Shown: positions 53,416 through 63,023, counted from the first letter of the stretch. The stretch is 64,000 nucleotides of DNA from Paenibacillus athensensis (GCF_004514475.2 NZ_MYFO02000015.1:124001-188000), one strand, 5' to 3'. The notes: generated by a model not told the origin, from the letters alone. Made by a program: numbers and translations.

Positions 53416-54092
53416 GCGGAGATACGGTCTGGATTTCGGTATTGGCCGGGCTGAGCGGTGCGCCGCATTGTGTCATTATGTGCGGCGGCATCGGGGCGTC
53501 GATTGCTATGAGGGATCAACGCAGAGCGCTGGCGCGTCTGCTGGCCTATCATAGCGGACGCATTCTGACCTATGGCTTGACCGGCGCTTTTATGGGACTG
53601 GCCGGATCGTTCCTCAACGTCGCCGCAGGTTTGGTCGGGCTGCAAAGCGCCGCCAGCATCGGGGGAGGCTGCTTGATTGTGATGTGGGCCTTGTCGCGGT
53701 ATGCACTGCCGCTGCATGCGCTCGGCGCTCCACTGGAGAAACGTCTTCACGCTGCAGCCACGCGGACGAAAAACGGACTGGAGCTGCTGGCTTTGTTCGT
53801 AACCGGGCTGCTATTGGGCTGGCTTCCCTGCGGCTTGACCTATGCCATGCAGATGAGGGCAGTGGCGACGGGCTCCTGGTCGGAGGGCGCACTGACGCTG
53901 CTGGTGTTCGGCGCGGCTACCTTTCCTATGCTGCTGGCCGTCTCTTTGTCGGCGGTCACGCTGAGCAAGCGCTGGAGAAGGGGACTGCGAAGGTTCGGGT
54001 ATTATTTGGCCGTTCTGATGGGAGTGCTTTCGATTCTAAAAGGGTGCAGCGCCAACGGCTGGATTCCCTCCGTACATCCTTGGCTTTGGTAG
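53412..54092 (+). CDS. TauE/SafE-family (DsbD_2-like) membrane protein
   Basis: A 226-residue membrane protein with about six hydrophobic segments. MCGGI near the start and LLLGWLPCGLTYAM are typical of the CcoH/DsbD_2-type 'sulfite exporter TauE/SafE' group found next to CopA-like ATPases in cytochrome-oxidase assembly loci. The Cys residues in HCVIMCGG and LPCGL may handle metal or redox. It is translationally coupled to copA (ATGA). Likely role: copper trafficking across the membrane. Confidence 0.85.
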   Translation: MSGDTVWISVLAGLSGAPHCVIMCGGIGASIAMRDQRRALARLLAYHSGRILTYGLTGAFMGLAGSFLNVAAGLVGLQSAASIGGGCLIVMWALSRYALPLHALGAPLEKRLHAAATRTKNGLELLALFVTGLLLGWLPCGLTYAMQMRAVATGSWSEGALTLLVFGAATFPMLLAVSLSAVTLSKRWRRGLRRFGYYLAVLMGVLSILKGCSANGWIPSVHPWLW

Positions 54093-54093
54093 A

Positions 54094-54540
54094 TCAGCGC
54101 CTGACCATGAACGGATGCCTGACGATGTAGCGACCAGAGCCGATTTGGACAGTAACCTCCGCTTCCCAGCGGCCGTCCATAACGGGGATGCCCCGCGCCT
54201 CATAGTGCCCGGAGCCGCTGCGCACGACCGGCACGGCAAATTCGCCGCACATCATGCCCGGCATTTGCAGCTTCATTTCGATTTGCGCATCGTCGATGGG
54301 CAGACCGTCGGCTGTATGGGCTTCGATCAGAAAAAGCTGCTCCTGCATCGGTCTGCCGACCGCCATGTCGGCGCGGACGCGCAACGCAATAAGGCTGTCG
54401 GTCCATGCGGTTTCCTCCGGTAACGCTTCGTCCGCCCCGCCGGTACGGTGCAGCAGCAACAGCAGCGCAAGGCCAAGCGCGCAGACCGTCAGCATAACGG
54501 CAGCCGCAGCCAGCGGTCGCCGATTCATCCAGTTCAGCAT
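54094..54540 (-). CDS. FixH/YtkA-like exported protein
   Basis: A 148-residue protein with an N-terminal membrane anchor (VMLTVCALGLALLLLLH) and an extracytoplasmic beta-sandwich domain of the FixH/YtkA kind (LIEAHTADGLPIDDAQIEMK, then LQMPGMMCGEF, DGRWEAEVTV). The Met and Cys residues (MPGMMCG) could bind copper. AGGGAGGAGC precedes the ATG. It is convergent with the TauE-like gene (one base between stops) and divergent from nosD. A role in cuproenzyme assembly is likely. Confidence 0.8.
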   Translation of the reverse strand: MLNWMNRRPLAAAAVMLTVCALGLALLLLLHRTGGADEALPEETAWTDSLIALRVRADMAVGRPMQEQLFLIEAHTADGLPIDDAQIEMKLQMPGMMCGEFAVPVVRSGSGHYEARGIPVMDGRWEAEVTVQIGSGRYIVRHPFMVRR

Positions 54541-54870
54541 ACTGCTCCTCCCTTCCCTCGGGAGAAGTGTATGCTTCTTTGCGCATGTCTCATGTCCACT
54601 TTCGCCGGCAACGGGGATTCACCGGCAATGTCGCAATTTGATCACAGTTGCCGCTGTTTTTAACGCGAAATAGCTCTATGGAGTCATGTTGAAAAACCGC
54701 GCGCCGCTATAGAATAAATGCAGTGTTTTCTGACGGAGCCGGCCTATATAGGGCATGGAATGCCATACAAGCGTTTAAAATGCGTGTATCTGAAGCGGCT
54801 CGTTTATCTTAATGAAGCGGCGTTTCGGCGTAAAGGAAGCTTCGCTGCTGGTAAGGGGAGGGATTGTCGG
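54541..54870. other. Divergent promoter region between FixH-like gene and nosD
   Basis: A TTGAAA at 54689-54694 and TAGAAT at 54710-54715, 15 bases apart, make a possible nosD promoter. An open frame continues upstream of the nosD start to 54718 but lacks a ribosome binding site. No clear FNR or Crp palindrome was seen. Confidence 0.3.
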
Positions 54871-56277
54871 GTGGAAAACGTCACGCCGCGGACACAAACG
54901 ACGCCGATCCGGGCAGTCAAGTCCATTTGGCTCTTTGGTCTTCTTTTGCTCCTGCTGTCGGGGACGGGCGGAGCGGCGTCCAGTGCCGCCGGCCTGACGG
55001 AAGCGCCCGTCGCCTCCTCGCCTGCGGTCGCCGACAGCCCGCTGCAGTTGCTGATTGACGCAGCAGCGCCCGGCAGCGCGATCCGGCTGGAGGCCGGCCA
55101 TACGTACCGGGGGCCGGCGATCGTCAATAAGTCGCTGACGATTCGGGCGGACAGCGGCGCAACGCTGGTTAATGACGCCGGGCAGCCGGCATTGACCTTA
55201 AAGGCCGACGGGATTACGCTTGTCGGGCTGCACATTGCCGACGGTCAAACCGATCCCAAATCGGGAGCGGTGCTCGTTCAGTCCCGGTTTAATACCATCA
55301 GCGGACTGGAGATTGTTACGCAAGCCGGCGGCATTTACCTGCGCAGCGCAAGCGACAACGTCATTGAGGGCAACCGGATTGTCGGCGCGCATGCCCTTGA
55401 TCCCGGCGAACCTTTTTCCAGACGCGGGAACGGTATCGATTTGCTGGCTTCTCCTCGCAATCGTATTGAGAATAACGAGCTCGTCCACGTGCATGACGGC
55501 ATTTACGCCGAGAGCAGCAACGAAGTGCGCTTAACCGGCAATCGGGCCACAAGCTCCCGCTACGGTTTTCATGTCATGTTCTCGGCCAAGCCTCAACTGA
55601 TCGGCAATACTGGCTCGTATAACGTAACCGGGGCGATGATTATGGCGGTTGAAGGCGCGCTCGTGCAGGACAATCGCTTTGACAAACAGACGGAAAACGT
55701 CAACTCGCAGGGCATTTTGCTGTATGATGTACACCGCGCCGCCGTCAGCGGCAATCGGGTTGAGGGAAACCGGGTCGGCTTCTATATCGAACAATCGTCG
55801 GATAACCTGCTGGTCGAGAATGTAGCGGCAGGCAATTTTATCGGCATGCAGATGCTGCGTTCCGACCGCAATACGTTCCGCAGCGGCAGCTTCATCGCCA
55901 ACGTCATACAGGCGCAAGCGACGGAGAGCCGAAATAATGCGCTGGACGGCAATTATTGGGACGATTTTCGCGGACTGGATACGGACGGCGACGGTTACAG
56001 CAACCTCGGCTACGAGGTGGACCCGTTTTTTCTCAAGCTCACTGAGCGGGTGGAAGCGTACCGGCTGTTTTTTCAAGCGCCGGGGCTGCCTTTTTTGCAG
56101 CAAATGTTTCGGGCTGATACGGCCAACTGGCTGAGGGACGCCAGGCCGCTGATGTCTCCGCCGACCTCCGGCGCGCCGGCAACGGCTGGAGGCCGCAGCA
56201 TTTATCTTGTGATTGCAGTTGTTCTGCTGCTGGGAAGCAGTATCGTTATTTATCAATGGGGGGTTAAAACAAAATGA
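54871..56277 (+). CDS. nosD: NosD-like periplasmic copper-site maturation protein
   Basis: A 468-residue exported protein. The start is GTG at 54871 after AAGGGGAGGGA. A signal or anchor segment (SIWLFGLLLLLLSGTGGAAS) is followed by a right-handed parallel beta-helix with PbH1-type repeats (SDNVIEGNRIVG, SSDNLLVENVAAGNFIGMQM) and a C-terminal membrane segment (IYLVIAVVLLLGSSIVIY). NosD works with the NosFY ABC transporter in maturing the Cu-S cluster of nitrous oxide reductase. Its stop overlaps the nosL start by four bases. No nosZ lies in the window. Confidence 0.88.
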   Translation: MENVTPRTQTTPIRAVKSIWLFGLLLLLLSGTGGAASSAAGLTEAPVASSPAVADSPLQLLIDAAAPGSAIRLEAGHTYRGPAIVNKSLTIRADSGATLVNDAGQPALTLKADGITLVGLHIADGQTDPKSGAVLVQSRFNTISGLEIVTQAGGIYLRSASDNVIEGNRIVGAHALDPGEPFSRRGNGIDLLASPRNRIENNELVHVHDGIYAESSNEVRLTGNRATSSRYGFHVMFSAKPQLIGNTGSYNVTGAMIMAVEGALVQDNRFDKQTENVNSQGILLYDVHRAAVSGNRVEGNRVGFYIEQSSDNLLVENVAAGNFIGMQMLRSDRNTFRSGSFIANVIQAQATESRNNALDGNYWDDFRGLDTDGDGYSNLGYEVDPFFLKLTERVEAYRLFFQAPGLPFLQQMFRADTANWLRDARPLMSPPTSGAPATAGGRSIYLVIAVVLLLGSSIVIYQWGVKTK

Positions 56278-56837
56278 AAACATGGAATTGGCTGATTGCC
56301 ATTGCAGCCGTTGTGCTGATCCTTTCCGCGTGCGGGGCCGCCAGCTACGAGCCTTCGCCCATCGACGAGGCCGTGGACAAATGTCCGATTTGCAATATGG
56401 CTGTCGCCGACGATCAATTCGCCGTAGAAATTATTCTCAAGGACAAAAAGGCGCTCAAATTTGACGATCTGGGCGATCTGTATGTGTGGAAGCAAAGAAA
56501 CGGAACAGCCAACATCGGCGAGCAATTCGTGCGCGATTACCAGACGAAGGAATGGATCAAGCTCAGCGAAGCGACGTATGTGTATGATAAATCGATTCGC
56601 ACGCCAATGGCGTTTAACGTGATTTCTTTTAAAGAGAAAAAGGACGCCGAAGCGTTCAAGGCCAAGGAAGGCAAGGGCGAGATCCTGTCCGCCGAGCAGT
56701 TGGAGCAGCACAAATGGGAGCCGAATGATGAGATGATGAAGGGCATGATGCACGAGCATGAAGGCGAAATGAACATGGACGGCATGGGCGCTGCGGATTC
56801 CGGCAAAGACGGCATGAGCGACTCGAAATCGAAATAG
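56274..56837 (+). CDS. nosL: NosL copper-binding lipoprotein
   Basis: A 187-residue lipoprotein with lipobox LILSAC (Cys20) and the copper site CPICNM (Cys37, Cys40, Met42) at the start of the mature domain. NosL delivers Cu(I) to apo-nitrous-oxide reductase. The last 40 residues are Met- and His-rich (MKGMMHEHEGEMNMDGMG), a likely extra copper-binding tail. ATG overlaps the nosD stop; the nosY gene follows after 14 bases. Confidence 0.9.
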   Translation: MKTWNWLIAIAAVVLILSACGAASYEPSPIDEAVDKCPICNMAVADDQFAVEIILKDKKALKFDDLGDLYVWKQRNGTANIGEQFVRDYQTKEWIKLSEATYVYDKSIRTPMAFNVISFKEKKDAEAFKAKEGKGEILSAEQLEQHKWEPNDEMMKGMMHEHEGEMNMDGMGAADSGKDGMSDSKSK

Positions 56838-56851
56838 GGAGTGGATCCATC

Positions 56852-57673
56852 TTGCGGCACCTGCGTACAATTGCGGCCAGAGAGCTCAAGCTGGGCTTTC
56901 GCAACCCGTGGTCCTATTCATTTATGGTCTTGTTCACGCTGTTTCAAATCGCGTTATTGCTTGTGCAGGGAGAAGCCGATTTGAGCGGTTACACCAGCGC
57001 TGCCGGTACGATGATGAACCTGATTATTTATTTGCTGCCGCTGATGACGCTGCTGCTCGGTTCGTTTTCGCTGACGACGGAAAAAGAAGAGGGAGGATGG
57101 CGGCTGCTGTCCTCTTTTTCGCTAAGCTCGCGTTCATTTTTGTGGGGCAAATATGTCGGTCTCGCCGGCGTGCTGCTGCTGATTATCGCCTTCGGCTTCG
57201 GGTTTTCGGGCGTGCTGGCCGCCCTGTTCGGTCATGCGCTGTCGCTGGCATCGTTGGGCCGGTTTCTGCTGTTTTCCGCACTGCTGATGCTGTTGTTCCT
57301 CGGCGTGGCTACGCTGCTGGGCGCATGGTGCCGCAATCGCTGGCAGGCATTGACGTATGGCGTCGGCATCTGGTTCTTTTTCGTGTTGGGCTGGCCGACC
57401 CTGCTGCTGGCTGTGCTGGGATTGCTGCCTTATCTGTGGATCAAGCCTGCGCTGGTGACGCTGGTATTTCTGAATCCGGCCGAGCTGACCCGATTGTTTT
57501 TCACGGTTCAAATGGGCGGCGGCTCGATCCTCGGGCCGGAGTACTATAATTGGGTGACATGGATGAAGCTGCCCGCAGGCAGCTGGGCCTTCGCAGTGGT
57601 CTGCCTGCTGTGGATTGCCGCTGCCGTCGAGCTGGCGGTCCGGTTGTGGGAGAGGGGGAGACGCCGTGACTAG
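56852..57673 (+). CDS. nosY: NosY-like ABC transporter permease
   Basis: A 273-residue membrane protein of ABC-2 type with six hydrophobic segments and the N-terminal pattern AARELKLGFRNPWSYSFMV. GGAGTGG precedes a TTG start. With NosF it would form the NosFY transporter that NosD needs. The stop overlaps the nosF start by eight bases. Confidence 0.85.
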   Translation: MRHLRTIAARELKLGFRNPWSYSFMVLFTLFQIALLLVQGEADLSGYTSAAGTMMNLIIYLLPLMTLLLGSFSLTTEKEEGGWRLLSSFSLSSRSFLWGKYVGLAGVLLLIIAFGFGFSGVLAALFGHALSLASLGRFLLFSALLMLLFLGVATLLGAWCRNRWQALTYGVGIWFFFVLGWPTLLLAVLGLLPYLWIKPALVTLVFLNPAELTRLFFTVQMGGGSILGPEYYNWVTWMKLPAGSWAFAVVCLLWIAAAVELAVRLWERGRRRD

Positions 57674-58397
57674 GCGCTTGCTGGAGATTGAACACGTATC
57701 GAAAACGATCAAACGAACGACCTTGCTCCAGCCCTGCTCGCTGAGCGCAGGCCCAGGCGAGATTATTGCGCTGTGCGGCGGCAACGGGGCCGGAAAAAGC
57801 ACACTTCTGCGGATGATCGCCGGCATCTCGCAGCCGTCGCAGGGGACGATTCGCATCGCCGGGCTGACGTGGGCCGAGCAACGGGTGCAGTATGCCGACT
57901 CGATCGGTTACATGCCCGATGAATTCGAATTCGGCTCGGTGTTGACTGCGGAGGAAGCGCTGCGCTTTTACGCCGCGTTGCGGCGCGTTCCGGAGGCGCG
58001 GGTCGCCTTGCTGCTGGAGAAGGTTGGGCTGCAGGACGTTCGCGGCCGCAAGGTATCGACCTTCTCCAAAGGCATGCGCCAACGGCTGCTGTTTGCTCAG
58101 GCGCTGCTGGCCGAGCCTGCCCTGCTGCTGCTTGATGAGCCGACTAACGGGCTGGACCCGTTCTGGATGGATGCCTTCGGGCAGCTCATTCGCGAAGCGG
58201 CGTCCTCTGGGCAAACCGTTGTATTTTCGACCCATCAGCTTAATATCGCCGAAGCGTATGCGGACCGGGCGCTGTTTATGGATGCGGGGATCGTCCGCTA
58301 CGAAGGCGCAGTACGGGAGCTGTCAGCGCGATATCAAGCGAGCGGGGGGCTGTATGGCGCTTTCCAAGCGCTCGTTTCTGGGCATGGCGGGCGGTAG
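57666..58397 (+). CDS. nosF: NosF-like ABC transporter ATPase
   Basis: A 243-residue ATPase with Walker A GGNGAGKST (about residue 37-45), Q-loop, ABC signature STFSKGMRQR, Walker B ALLLLDEPTNGLDP and H-loop STHQL. It starts at GTG inside the end of nosY. It energises the NosFY complex; the cargo is thought to be a sulfur species. Confidence 0.88.
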   Translation: MTRRLLEIEHVSKTIKRTTLLQPCSLSAGPGEIIALCGGNGAGKSTLLRMIAGISQPSQGTIRIAGLTWAEQRVQYADSIGYMPDEFEFGSVLTAEEALRFYAALRRVPEARVALLLEKVGLQDVRGRKVSTFSKGMRQRLLFAQALLAEPALLLLDEPTNGLDPFWMDAFGQLIREAASSGQTVVFSTHQLNIAEAYADRALFMDAGIVRYEGAVRELSARYQASGGLYGAFQALVSGHGGR

Positions 58398-58398
58398 A

Positions 58399-58818
58399 TT
58401 AACGATTCTCTAAGCTTTTATTATGAGGCTTGGAGAATTTTTTTGTCCTGATATGTAAGAAGAAAGTCGCGATCAGCGAAAGCACCAAAACGACATTGAC
58501 CCCTACATATAAATCCGTCATTCTTGTTCGTAACATCCACTTGTTCACCAGCTCGCCTGACAGCGCATGAGTTTCCAGATAGGGCTGAACCTCATTCGTC
58601 CCCGAAAAGCCATCCCGATAGATGAGCGGAATTTCCATAGCCATTCCGCTTGCATTTGGCGGATAAAATTCGGCCCAGATTTGCTGGAGCCAACGATCCT
58701 TTTTATATTTAAAATCGACTTCGGTTGAAAGCGTGTGCCATCGGAATATGCCGAGTAGATTGACGATAAGGATCAAAAATATCACAATAAAGCAGACCAT
58801 TCTTCTATTGGTATGCAT
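58399..58818 (-). CDS. Small membrane protein, hypothetical
   Basis: A 139-residue protein with two hydrophobic segments (MVCFIVIFLILIVNLLGIF near the start, VGVNVVLVLSLIATFFLHI near the end) around an extracytoplasmic loop of about 75 residues. AAGGGG precedes the ATG. No family is recognised; it could be a two-pass sensor-like or accessory membrane protein. It is divergent from the hybrid kinase gene. Confidence 0.7.
   Translation of the reverse strand: MHTNRRMVCFIVIFLILIVNLLGIFRWHTLSTEVDFKYKKDRWLQQIWAEFYPPNASGMAMEIPLIYRDGFSGTNEVQPYLETHALSGELVNKWMLRTRMTDLYVGVNVVLVLSLIATFFLHIRTKKFSKPHNKSLENR
58405..58444. terminator. Bidirectional terminator between nosF and 139-residue gene
   Basis: ATTCTCTAAGC (58405-58415) pairs with GCTTGGAGAAT (58428-58438) with one wobble pair, followed by TTTTTT on the plus strand. 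It serves nosF and probably the convergent gene as well. Confidence 0.8.
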
Positions 58819-58985
58819 AAACTACCCCTTATCCTTATTTTTCCAGATCGTTTCAACTGCGTCAATTCCGGGTATTTCATAAACGTAATTACCTTTTCGT
58901 GGCCTGGAACGCTTCCCCTGTCTATTCAACAGGCTTCCATTTCACCTATAATAACAATAGCAATTGGCAGAAAGGGGCGCCCGGT

Positions 58986-60905
58986 GTGCAGCATATCACG
59001 ATTAGCGACCAACAGGCTTTATTCAAGCATCTTTATAATAATACCCCGATTGGCATTGCGCTGCTTTCGCTGGAGGGCGAGTGGGTGTGCGTGAACCCGG
59101 CGATGTGCCGAATTTTCGGTTATTCGCAGACGGAGTGGATGACGCTTCCCGTGGCCGAGGTGCTGAAATCGGACGGCGATGATACGCTGGATTTCAACCA
59201 TCTGTTGACGGCGGAGCCGGGAGCCGCGATTGAAATGGAGCGGCAAATGTATGACCGCAACGGCGGCATGCTCTGGATCTCGCTGCATATTTCGCTGGTA
59301 CTCCGCGAAGCGACGGACGATCCGCTGTATGTGATCATGCAGTTGATCGACATTACCGCCAGCAAGGCGGCGGAGCAAAAGCTGCAAGAGAGCATCGAAC
59401 GTTATACGTCTTTAAAAAAATACAATCACGACGCGATTCTCTCGTTCGGGCTCGACGGCCGCATCATCAACGGCAACCGGATGCTGGAGGAGCTGTCCGG
59501 CTGGGCCATCAGCGATCTGATCGGTCAGGAAATATCGGCGCTGATCGGCGACCGCTGGAGCGGGCAGATGGATTTTGCCGAAGCGGATTACAGCGTCATG
59601 GAGAAGGAAATCACGGCGATTCGCGCCAAGGACGGGCGGGAGGTTGAAGTGCTGTCAACGCTGGCTCCTATCATTATTCACGGCATGACCGTAGGCTTCT
59701 ATTTGATCGCCAAGGACATCCGGGAGCAAAAGCAGCTGATCATCGAAAAAGAAGCCGCAGAGCGGACCAATCGGGCCAAAAGCGATTTTCTCGCCATGAT
59801 GAGCCACGAAATCCGCACGCCCATGAACGGCGTGATTGGCATGGCCGATTTGCTGCTGAGCACCGAGCTGGACGCCGAGCAACTGGAATACGTACAAATT
59901 ATTCAAAAAAGCGGCAATACGCTGATTAAAATCATAAACGATATTCTGGATTTTTCCAAAATCGAGTCGGGCAAAGCCGAGCTGTTGGAGGAGCCGTTCA
60001 GCGTAAGGGATATGCTGTCGGAAACGCTCAATCTCATTTTTCCGAAAGCGCTGGAAAAAAATCTCGAAATCACCACGTCAATCGACGCGAGAGTCCCGCC
60101 CATCGTGCGCGGCGACTCGACCAAGCTCGGTCAGGTGATGCTGAATCTGCTCAGCAATGCGATCAAGTTTACACCAAGCGGCGCGATTGCGGTTTCCGTG
60201 CAATTCGGCGGACAACTGAAGGGCGAAGTCAATCTGAAGTTTACCGTGCGCGACACGGGCGTCGGCGTCCCGCCGGAGAAGGTCGGACAGCTGTTCGAGC
60301 CGTTTTACCAAGTCGATAACTTCATTACCCGCAAGACAGAAGGGACGGGGCTCGGACTGGCGATTTGCCGAAAGCTGGTGCATTTGATGGGCGGCGATAT
60401 CTGGTATGAGCCGTGTGCCGATCCGACCGGGTCGATTTTTGCTTTTAACGCGCGCTTTCCGATCCACGAGCAGACCGTCGAACAGCTGGAAGAAACGCCG
60501 CAAGCTGTCGAAGCCTTGGAGAAAAAGCTCAAGATTCTGATTGCCGAAGACAATGAGGTCAATCAATTCGTCCTGAAGCGGACGATTGAGAAGCTGGGCT
60601 GTAGCACGACCATTGTGCCGAACGGGCTGGAGGCGGTGCGCGCGCTGGAGCGTCATCCTTACGATCTGGTATTTATGGATATCCAGATGCCGGTTCTCGA
60701 TGGGCTGCAAGCAACGCGACTGATTCGCGAGAAGCTGCCGCGCGCGGAAGCGCCGTTCATCGTCGCGGTGACGGCTCACGCGCTCAAAGGCGACCGCCAG
60801 CGTTATTTGACGCAGGGGATGGATGAATACATCAGCAAGCCAATTCAGACTGAAGCCGTAGCCTCCGTCATTGAGAAGCTGCTTGCAGCCAAGAACGTCG
60901 AATAA
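58986..60905 (+). CDS. Hybrid sensor histidine kinase/response regulator
   Basis: A 639-residue cytosolic signalling protein: two PAS domains (about 10-125 and 135-250), a HisKA domain with His274 in [12 protein letters not shown], HATPase with [11 protein letters not shown] and [13 protein letters not shown], and a C-terminal receiver with phospho-acceptor Asp565 ([13 protein letters not shown]). No membrane segment. GTG at 58986 follows AAAGGGG; the ATG at 58899 lies further upstream without a site. The signal is unknown; PAS domains suggest redox or small molecule. Confidence 0.88.
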   Translation: MQHITISDQQALFKHLYNNTPIGIALLSLEGEWVCVNPAMCRIFGYSQTEWMTLPVAEVLKSDGDDTLDFNHLLTAEPGAAIEMERQMYDRNGGMLWISLHISLVLREATDDPLYVIMQLIDITASKAAEQKLQESIERYTSLKKYNHDAILSFGLDGRIINGNRMLEELSGWAISDLIGQEISALIGDRWSGQMDFAEADYSVMEKEITAIRAKDGREVEVLSTLAPIIIHGMTVGFYLIAKDIREQKQLIIEKEAAERTNRAKSDFLAMMSHEIRTPMNGVIGMADLLLSTELDAEQLEYVQIIQKSGNTLIKIINDILDFSKIESGKAELLEEPFSVRDMLSETLNLIFPKALEKNLEITTSIDARVPPIVRGDSTKLGQVMLNLLSNAIKFTPSGAIAVSVQFGGQLKGEVNLKFTVRDTGVGVPPEKVGQLFEPFYQVDNFITRKTEGTGLGLAICRKLVHLMGGDIWYEPCADPTGSIFAFNARFPIHEQTVEQLEETPQAVEALEKKLKILIAEDNEVNQFVLKRTIEKLGCSTTIVPNGLEAVRALERHPYDLVFMDIQMPVLDGLQATRLIREKLPRAEAPFIVAVTAHALKGDRQRYLTQGMDEYISKPIQTEAVASVIEKLLAAKNVE

Positions 60906-60933
60906 TGAACCTACACCAGAAGTCAACAGCGTC

Positions 60934-60965
60934 AGCAGACCACGCCTGAAGGGGTCTGCTTTTTT
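60934..60965 (+). terminator. Rho-independent terminator after hybrid kinase
   Basis: AGCAGACC (60934-60941) pairs with GGTCTGCT (60953-60960), followed by TTTTT. Confidence 0.8.
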
Positions 60966-61045
60966 GCGCGTTGCGGCGAGGCGGGCGAATTTATGGTATT
61001 ATTTTACTTATCAAGATCTGTTTCATTTCTGGGGAGGAACTTGCG

Positions 61046-61216
61046 ATGACCAAGCAATATGCAATCGACATGGCCAAAAAGCTTTTTCGTGAAAATAACA
61101 AATCCTACTTTGTCATTCAGGAGCCGGACAGCAGTGAATTTCGGATTATTGAACGTGAAGAGCGGGACGAGAAAGGTTTGAACCGTTACGTGGTGTTCAG
61201 CATCGAAACCGATTGA
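61046..61216 (+). CDS. Small conserved hypothetical protein
   Basis: A 56-residue charged protein (MTKQYAIDMAKKLFRENNKS, then FRIIEREERDE). The ATG at 61046 follows GGGGAGGA, so the longer frame from 60971 is not used. The strong site and even codon use suggest a real gene. Function unknown. Confidence 0.6.
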   Translation: MTKQYAIDMAKKLFRENNKSYFVIQEPDSSEFRIIEREERDEKGLNRYVVFSIETD

Positions 61217-61264
61217 TGCAACCGATGAGGAAGAAATAAAATAGGCGAATCCAACATTTTATGG

Positions 61265-61270
61265 TATAAT
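61265..61270 (+). promoter_or_regulatory. Candidate -10 element of aldo/keto reductase gene
   Basis: TATAAT within TTATGGTATAATTTAG, 35 bases before the ATG. A closely similar TTATGGTATTATTTT precedes the small gene at 61046, so both may use the same type of promoter. Confidence 0.4.
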
Positions 61271-61305
61271 TTAGAAAAAAAGGGCAAGAGGAGATGGCAT
61301 GAGGG

Positions 61306-62241
61306 ATGAACTACCGTACCTATGGACAAACCGGCAAGGCAGTGTCTGAAATCGGTTTCGGCGCCTGGCAGCTGGGCAACGACCACGATTGGGCCGATAT
61401 GGAGGACGATGCGGCGATAACGCTCGTGCAGGAAGCGCTGGAGCTAGGCGTCAATTTCTTTGACACCGCTCCTTATTACGGCTTTGGCCGAAGCGAGGAG
61501 CTGCTGGGCAAAGCGCTGGCCGGACGGCGCAACGAAGCGGTGATCAATACGAAATTTGGTCACGGCGCGGATGCCGTCACGGATTTCTCCCCAGGGCGGA
61601 TTCGCGAATACGTCGAGGGCAGCCTGAAGCGGCTGGGCACCGATTACGTGGATTCTCTGCTGATCCACAATCCGCCGTTTGAATATTTGGATGGCACGTA
61701 TGGTCATTACGAGGTGCTGGAGGATTTAAAGCGGGAAGGCAAGCTGCTCGCATACGGCGCTTCCGTCGATTCCAGCCGCGAGATGCTGGAGCTGATCACG
61801 AAGACCAACATCGGTGTCATGGAGGTCATGTTCAATATTTTTTATCAGGAGACGGCTGAAGCGTTCCGGCAAGCGCAGGAGCGGGGCATAGCCTTGATTA
61901 TCAAGGTGCCGCTCGATTCCGGCTGGCTGTCGGGCAAATACGGCGCGGACAGCGCGTTTGCAGGCGTGCGCAAACGCTGGTCGCCGGAGACCATAGCCGC
62001 AAGGGCGCGGCTGGTTGACCGGATCCGCTACATCGCCGATGAGGACGTGGCTATGAGCACGGCTGCGCTGCGTTTCATTCTCGCTTATCCCGAAGTGACA
62101 ACGGTCATTCCCGGGATGCGCACCCGCGAGCAGCTGCATGAGAACGTGGCGGCGAGCGCAGCGGCGATGCCGGCAGAGCACGTGCGGGAGCTGCAGGAGC
62201 TGTGGGCGACGGAGATTCGTTCACAGGAGCTGGGCTGGTAA
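61306..62241 (+). CDS. Aldo/keto reductase
   Basis: A 311-residue NAD(P)H-dependent oxidoreductase barrel. Catalytic Asp and Tyr lie in NFFDTAPYYGFGRSEELL (about residues 46-63), Lys in INTKFGHG and His in SLLIHNPPFE; the cofactor end has ATTVIPGMRTREQL-type residues (VTTVIPGMRTREQ). It would reduce or oxidise an aldehyde or sugar; the sequence type is close to the D-threo-aldose/L-fucose dehydrogenase group, uncertain. GAGGAGATGG precedes the ATG. Confidence 0.88.
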   Translation: MNYRTYGQTGKAVSEIGFGAWQLGNDHDWADMEDDAAITLVQEALELGVNFFDTAPYYGFGRSEELLGKALAGRRNEAVINTKFGHGADAVTDFSPGRIREYVEGSLKRLGTDYVDSLLIHNPPFEYLDGTYGHYEVLEDLKREGKLLAYGASVDSSREMLELITKTNIGVMEVMFNIFYQETAEAFRQAQERGIALIIKVPLDSGWLSGKYGADSAFAGVRKRWSPETIAARARLVDRIRYIADEDVAMSTAALRFILAYPEVTTVIPGMRTREQLHENVAASAAAMPAEHVRELQELWATEIRSQELGW

Positions 62242-62274
62242 TTTAATCAAATCATTTGGGGTAAGGGGCGCATT

Positions 62275-62961
62275 ATGGAAAATCAAGCATCCATTCGTGA
62301 ACCTCGTAATAACGGATTCGATCAGTTGAATAAAGCTGAATTTGAATTTATCGAGCTTTTTTTAAAGTGGAATGGGAATTTTCAAACCATCCATGATGAA
62401 ACGAATATAGCCAAGCATATTTTATATGAGAGACATCGGGCTATTATAGAAAAGCTGGGTCTTGACGATAAAGATATCCTTCGAAGGAGTTCGTCTTCTG
62501 GAGCATACTTATCATTTTCTACTGTTTCGGCGGAAGATTCCGTTGCTGTACAACATATTAAAACTAAGCTGAATGAGTGCGGCGGCAAGACAGAGATTCG
62601 GCTCTTGCGTGGAGATCGATGCACGATCTGTTATTCAACCGATGGAAAAGGATTGAATTCAGATAAAATACCAGTTGCCCATCAATTAACGTGGGATGTG
62701 TTTACGGCGGTAGTGGAACTGCTGATCAAAAGTGGTGGTAAAGCTGTCAAAGGAAATGCGCGTAGCGGCAAGTTGGGAACCCCGAAGCTTTCATTAGAAT
62801 CGGTTGAGGGGTACATTGCTCATCAAGTACACGGTGTACAAGTGGGGCAATCCGCATTTGGACCGGGATTTGTGGTTTGTGCTGTATTGGACTGGGCGGG
62901 AATTTGCCGAAACGAGCGGGGATATTTGTTGCTGAATTCAGGAGTTGTGTCTAGTATATAA
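62275..62961 (+). CDS. Hypothetical protein, DUF2089-like N-terminus
   Basis: A 228-residue protein. The N-terminal part (LNKAEFEFIELFLKWNGNFQ, then IHDETNIAKHILYERH) has the look of a DUF2089-type helix-turn-helix region; the rest is mixed and ends in NERGYLLLNSG. GTAAGGGG precedes the ATG. It may bind DNA, but this is weak inference. Confidence 0.55.
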   Translation: MENQASIREPRNNGFDQLNKAEFEFIELFLKWNGNFQTIHDETNIAKHILYERHRAIIEKLGLDDKDILRRSSSSGAYLSFSTVSAEDSVAVQHIKTKLNECGGKTEIRLLRGDRCTICYSTDGKGLNSDKIPVAHQLTWDVFTAVVELLIKSGGKAVKGNARSGKLGTPKLSLESVEGYIAHQVHGVQVGQSAFGPGFVVCAVLDWAGICRNERGYLLLNSGVVSSI

Positions 62962-62976
62962 ACACAAAGTGTTAAT

Positions 62977-63023
62977 AAAAAAAGACGATCACAGCCTGAA
63001 TCAAGGCGCGGTCGTCTTTTTCT
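62977..63023. terminator. Bidirectional terminator between convergent genes
   Basis: AAAAAAAGACGATC pairs with GGTCGTCTTTTT (one wobble pair), giving T-rich ends on both strands between the genes ending at 62961 and 63032. Confidence 0.75.
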
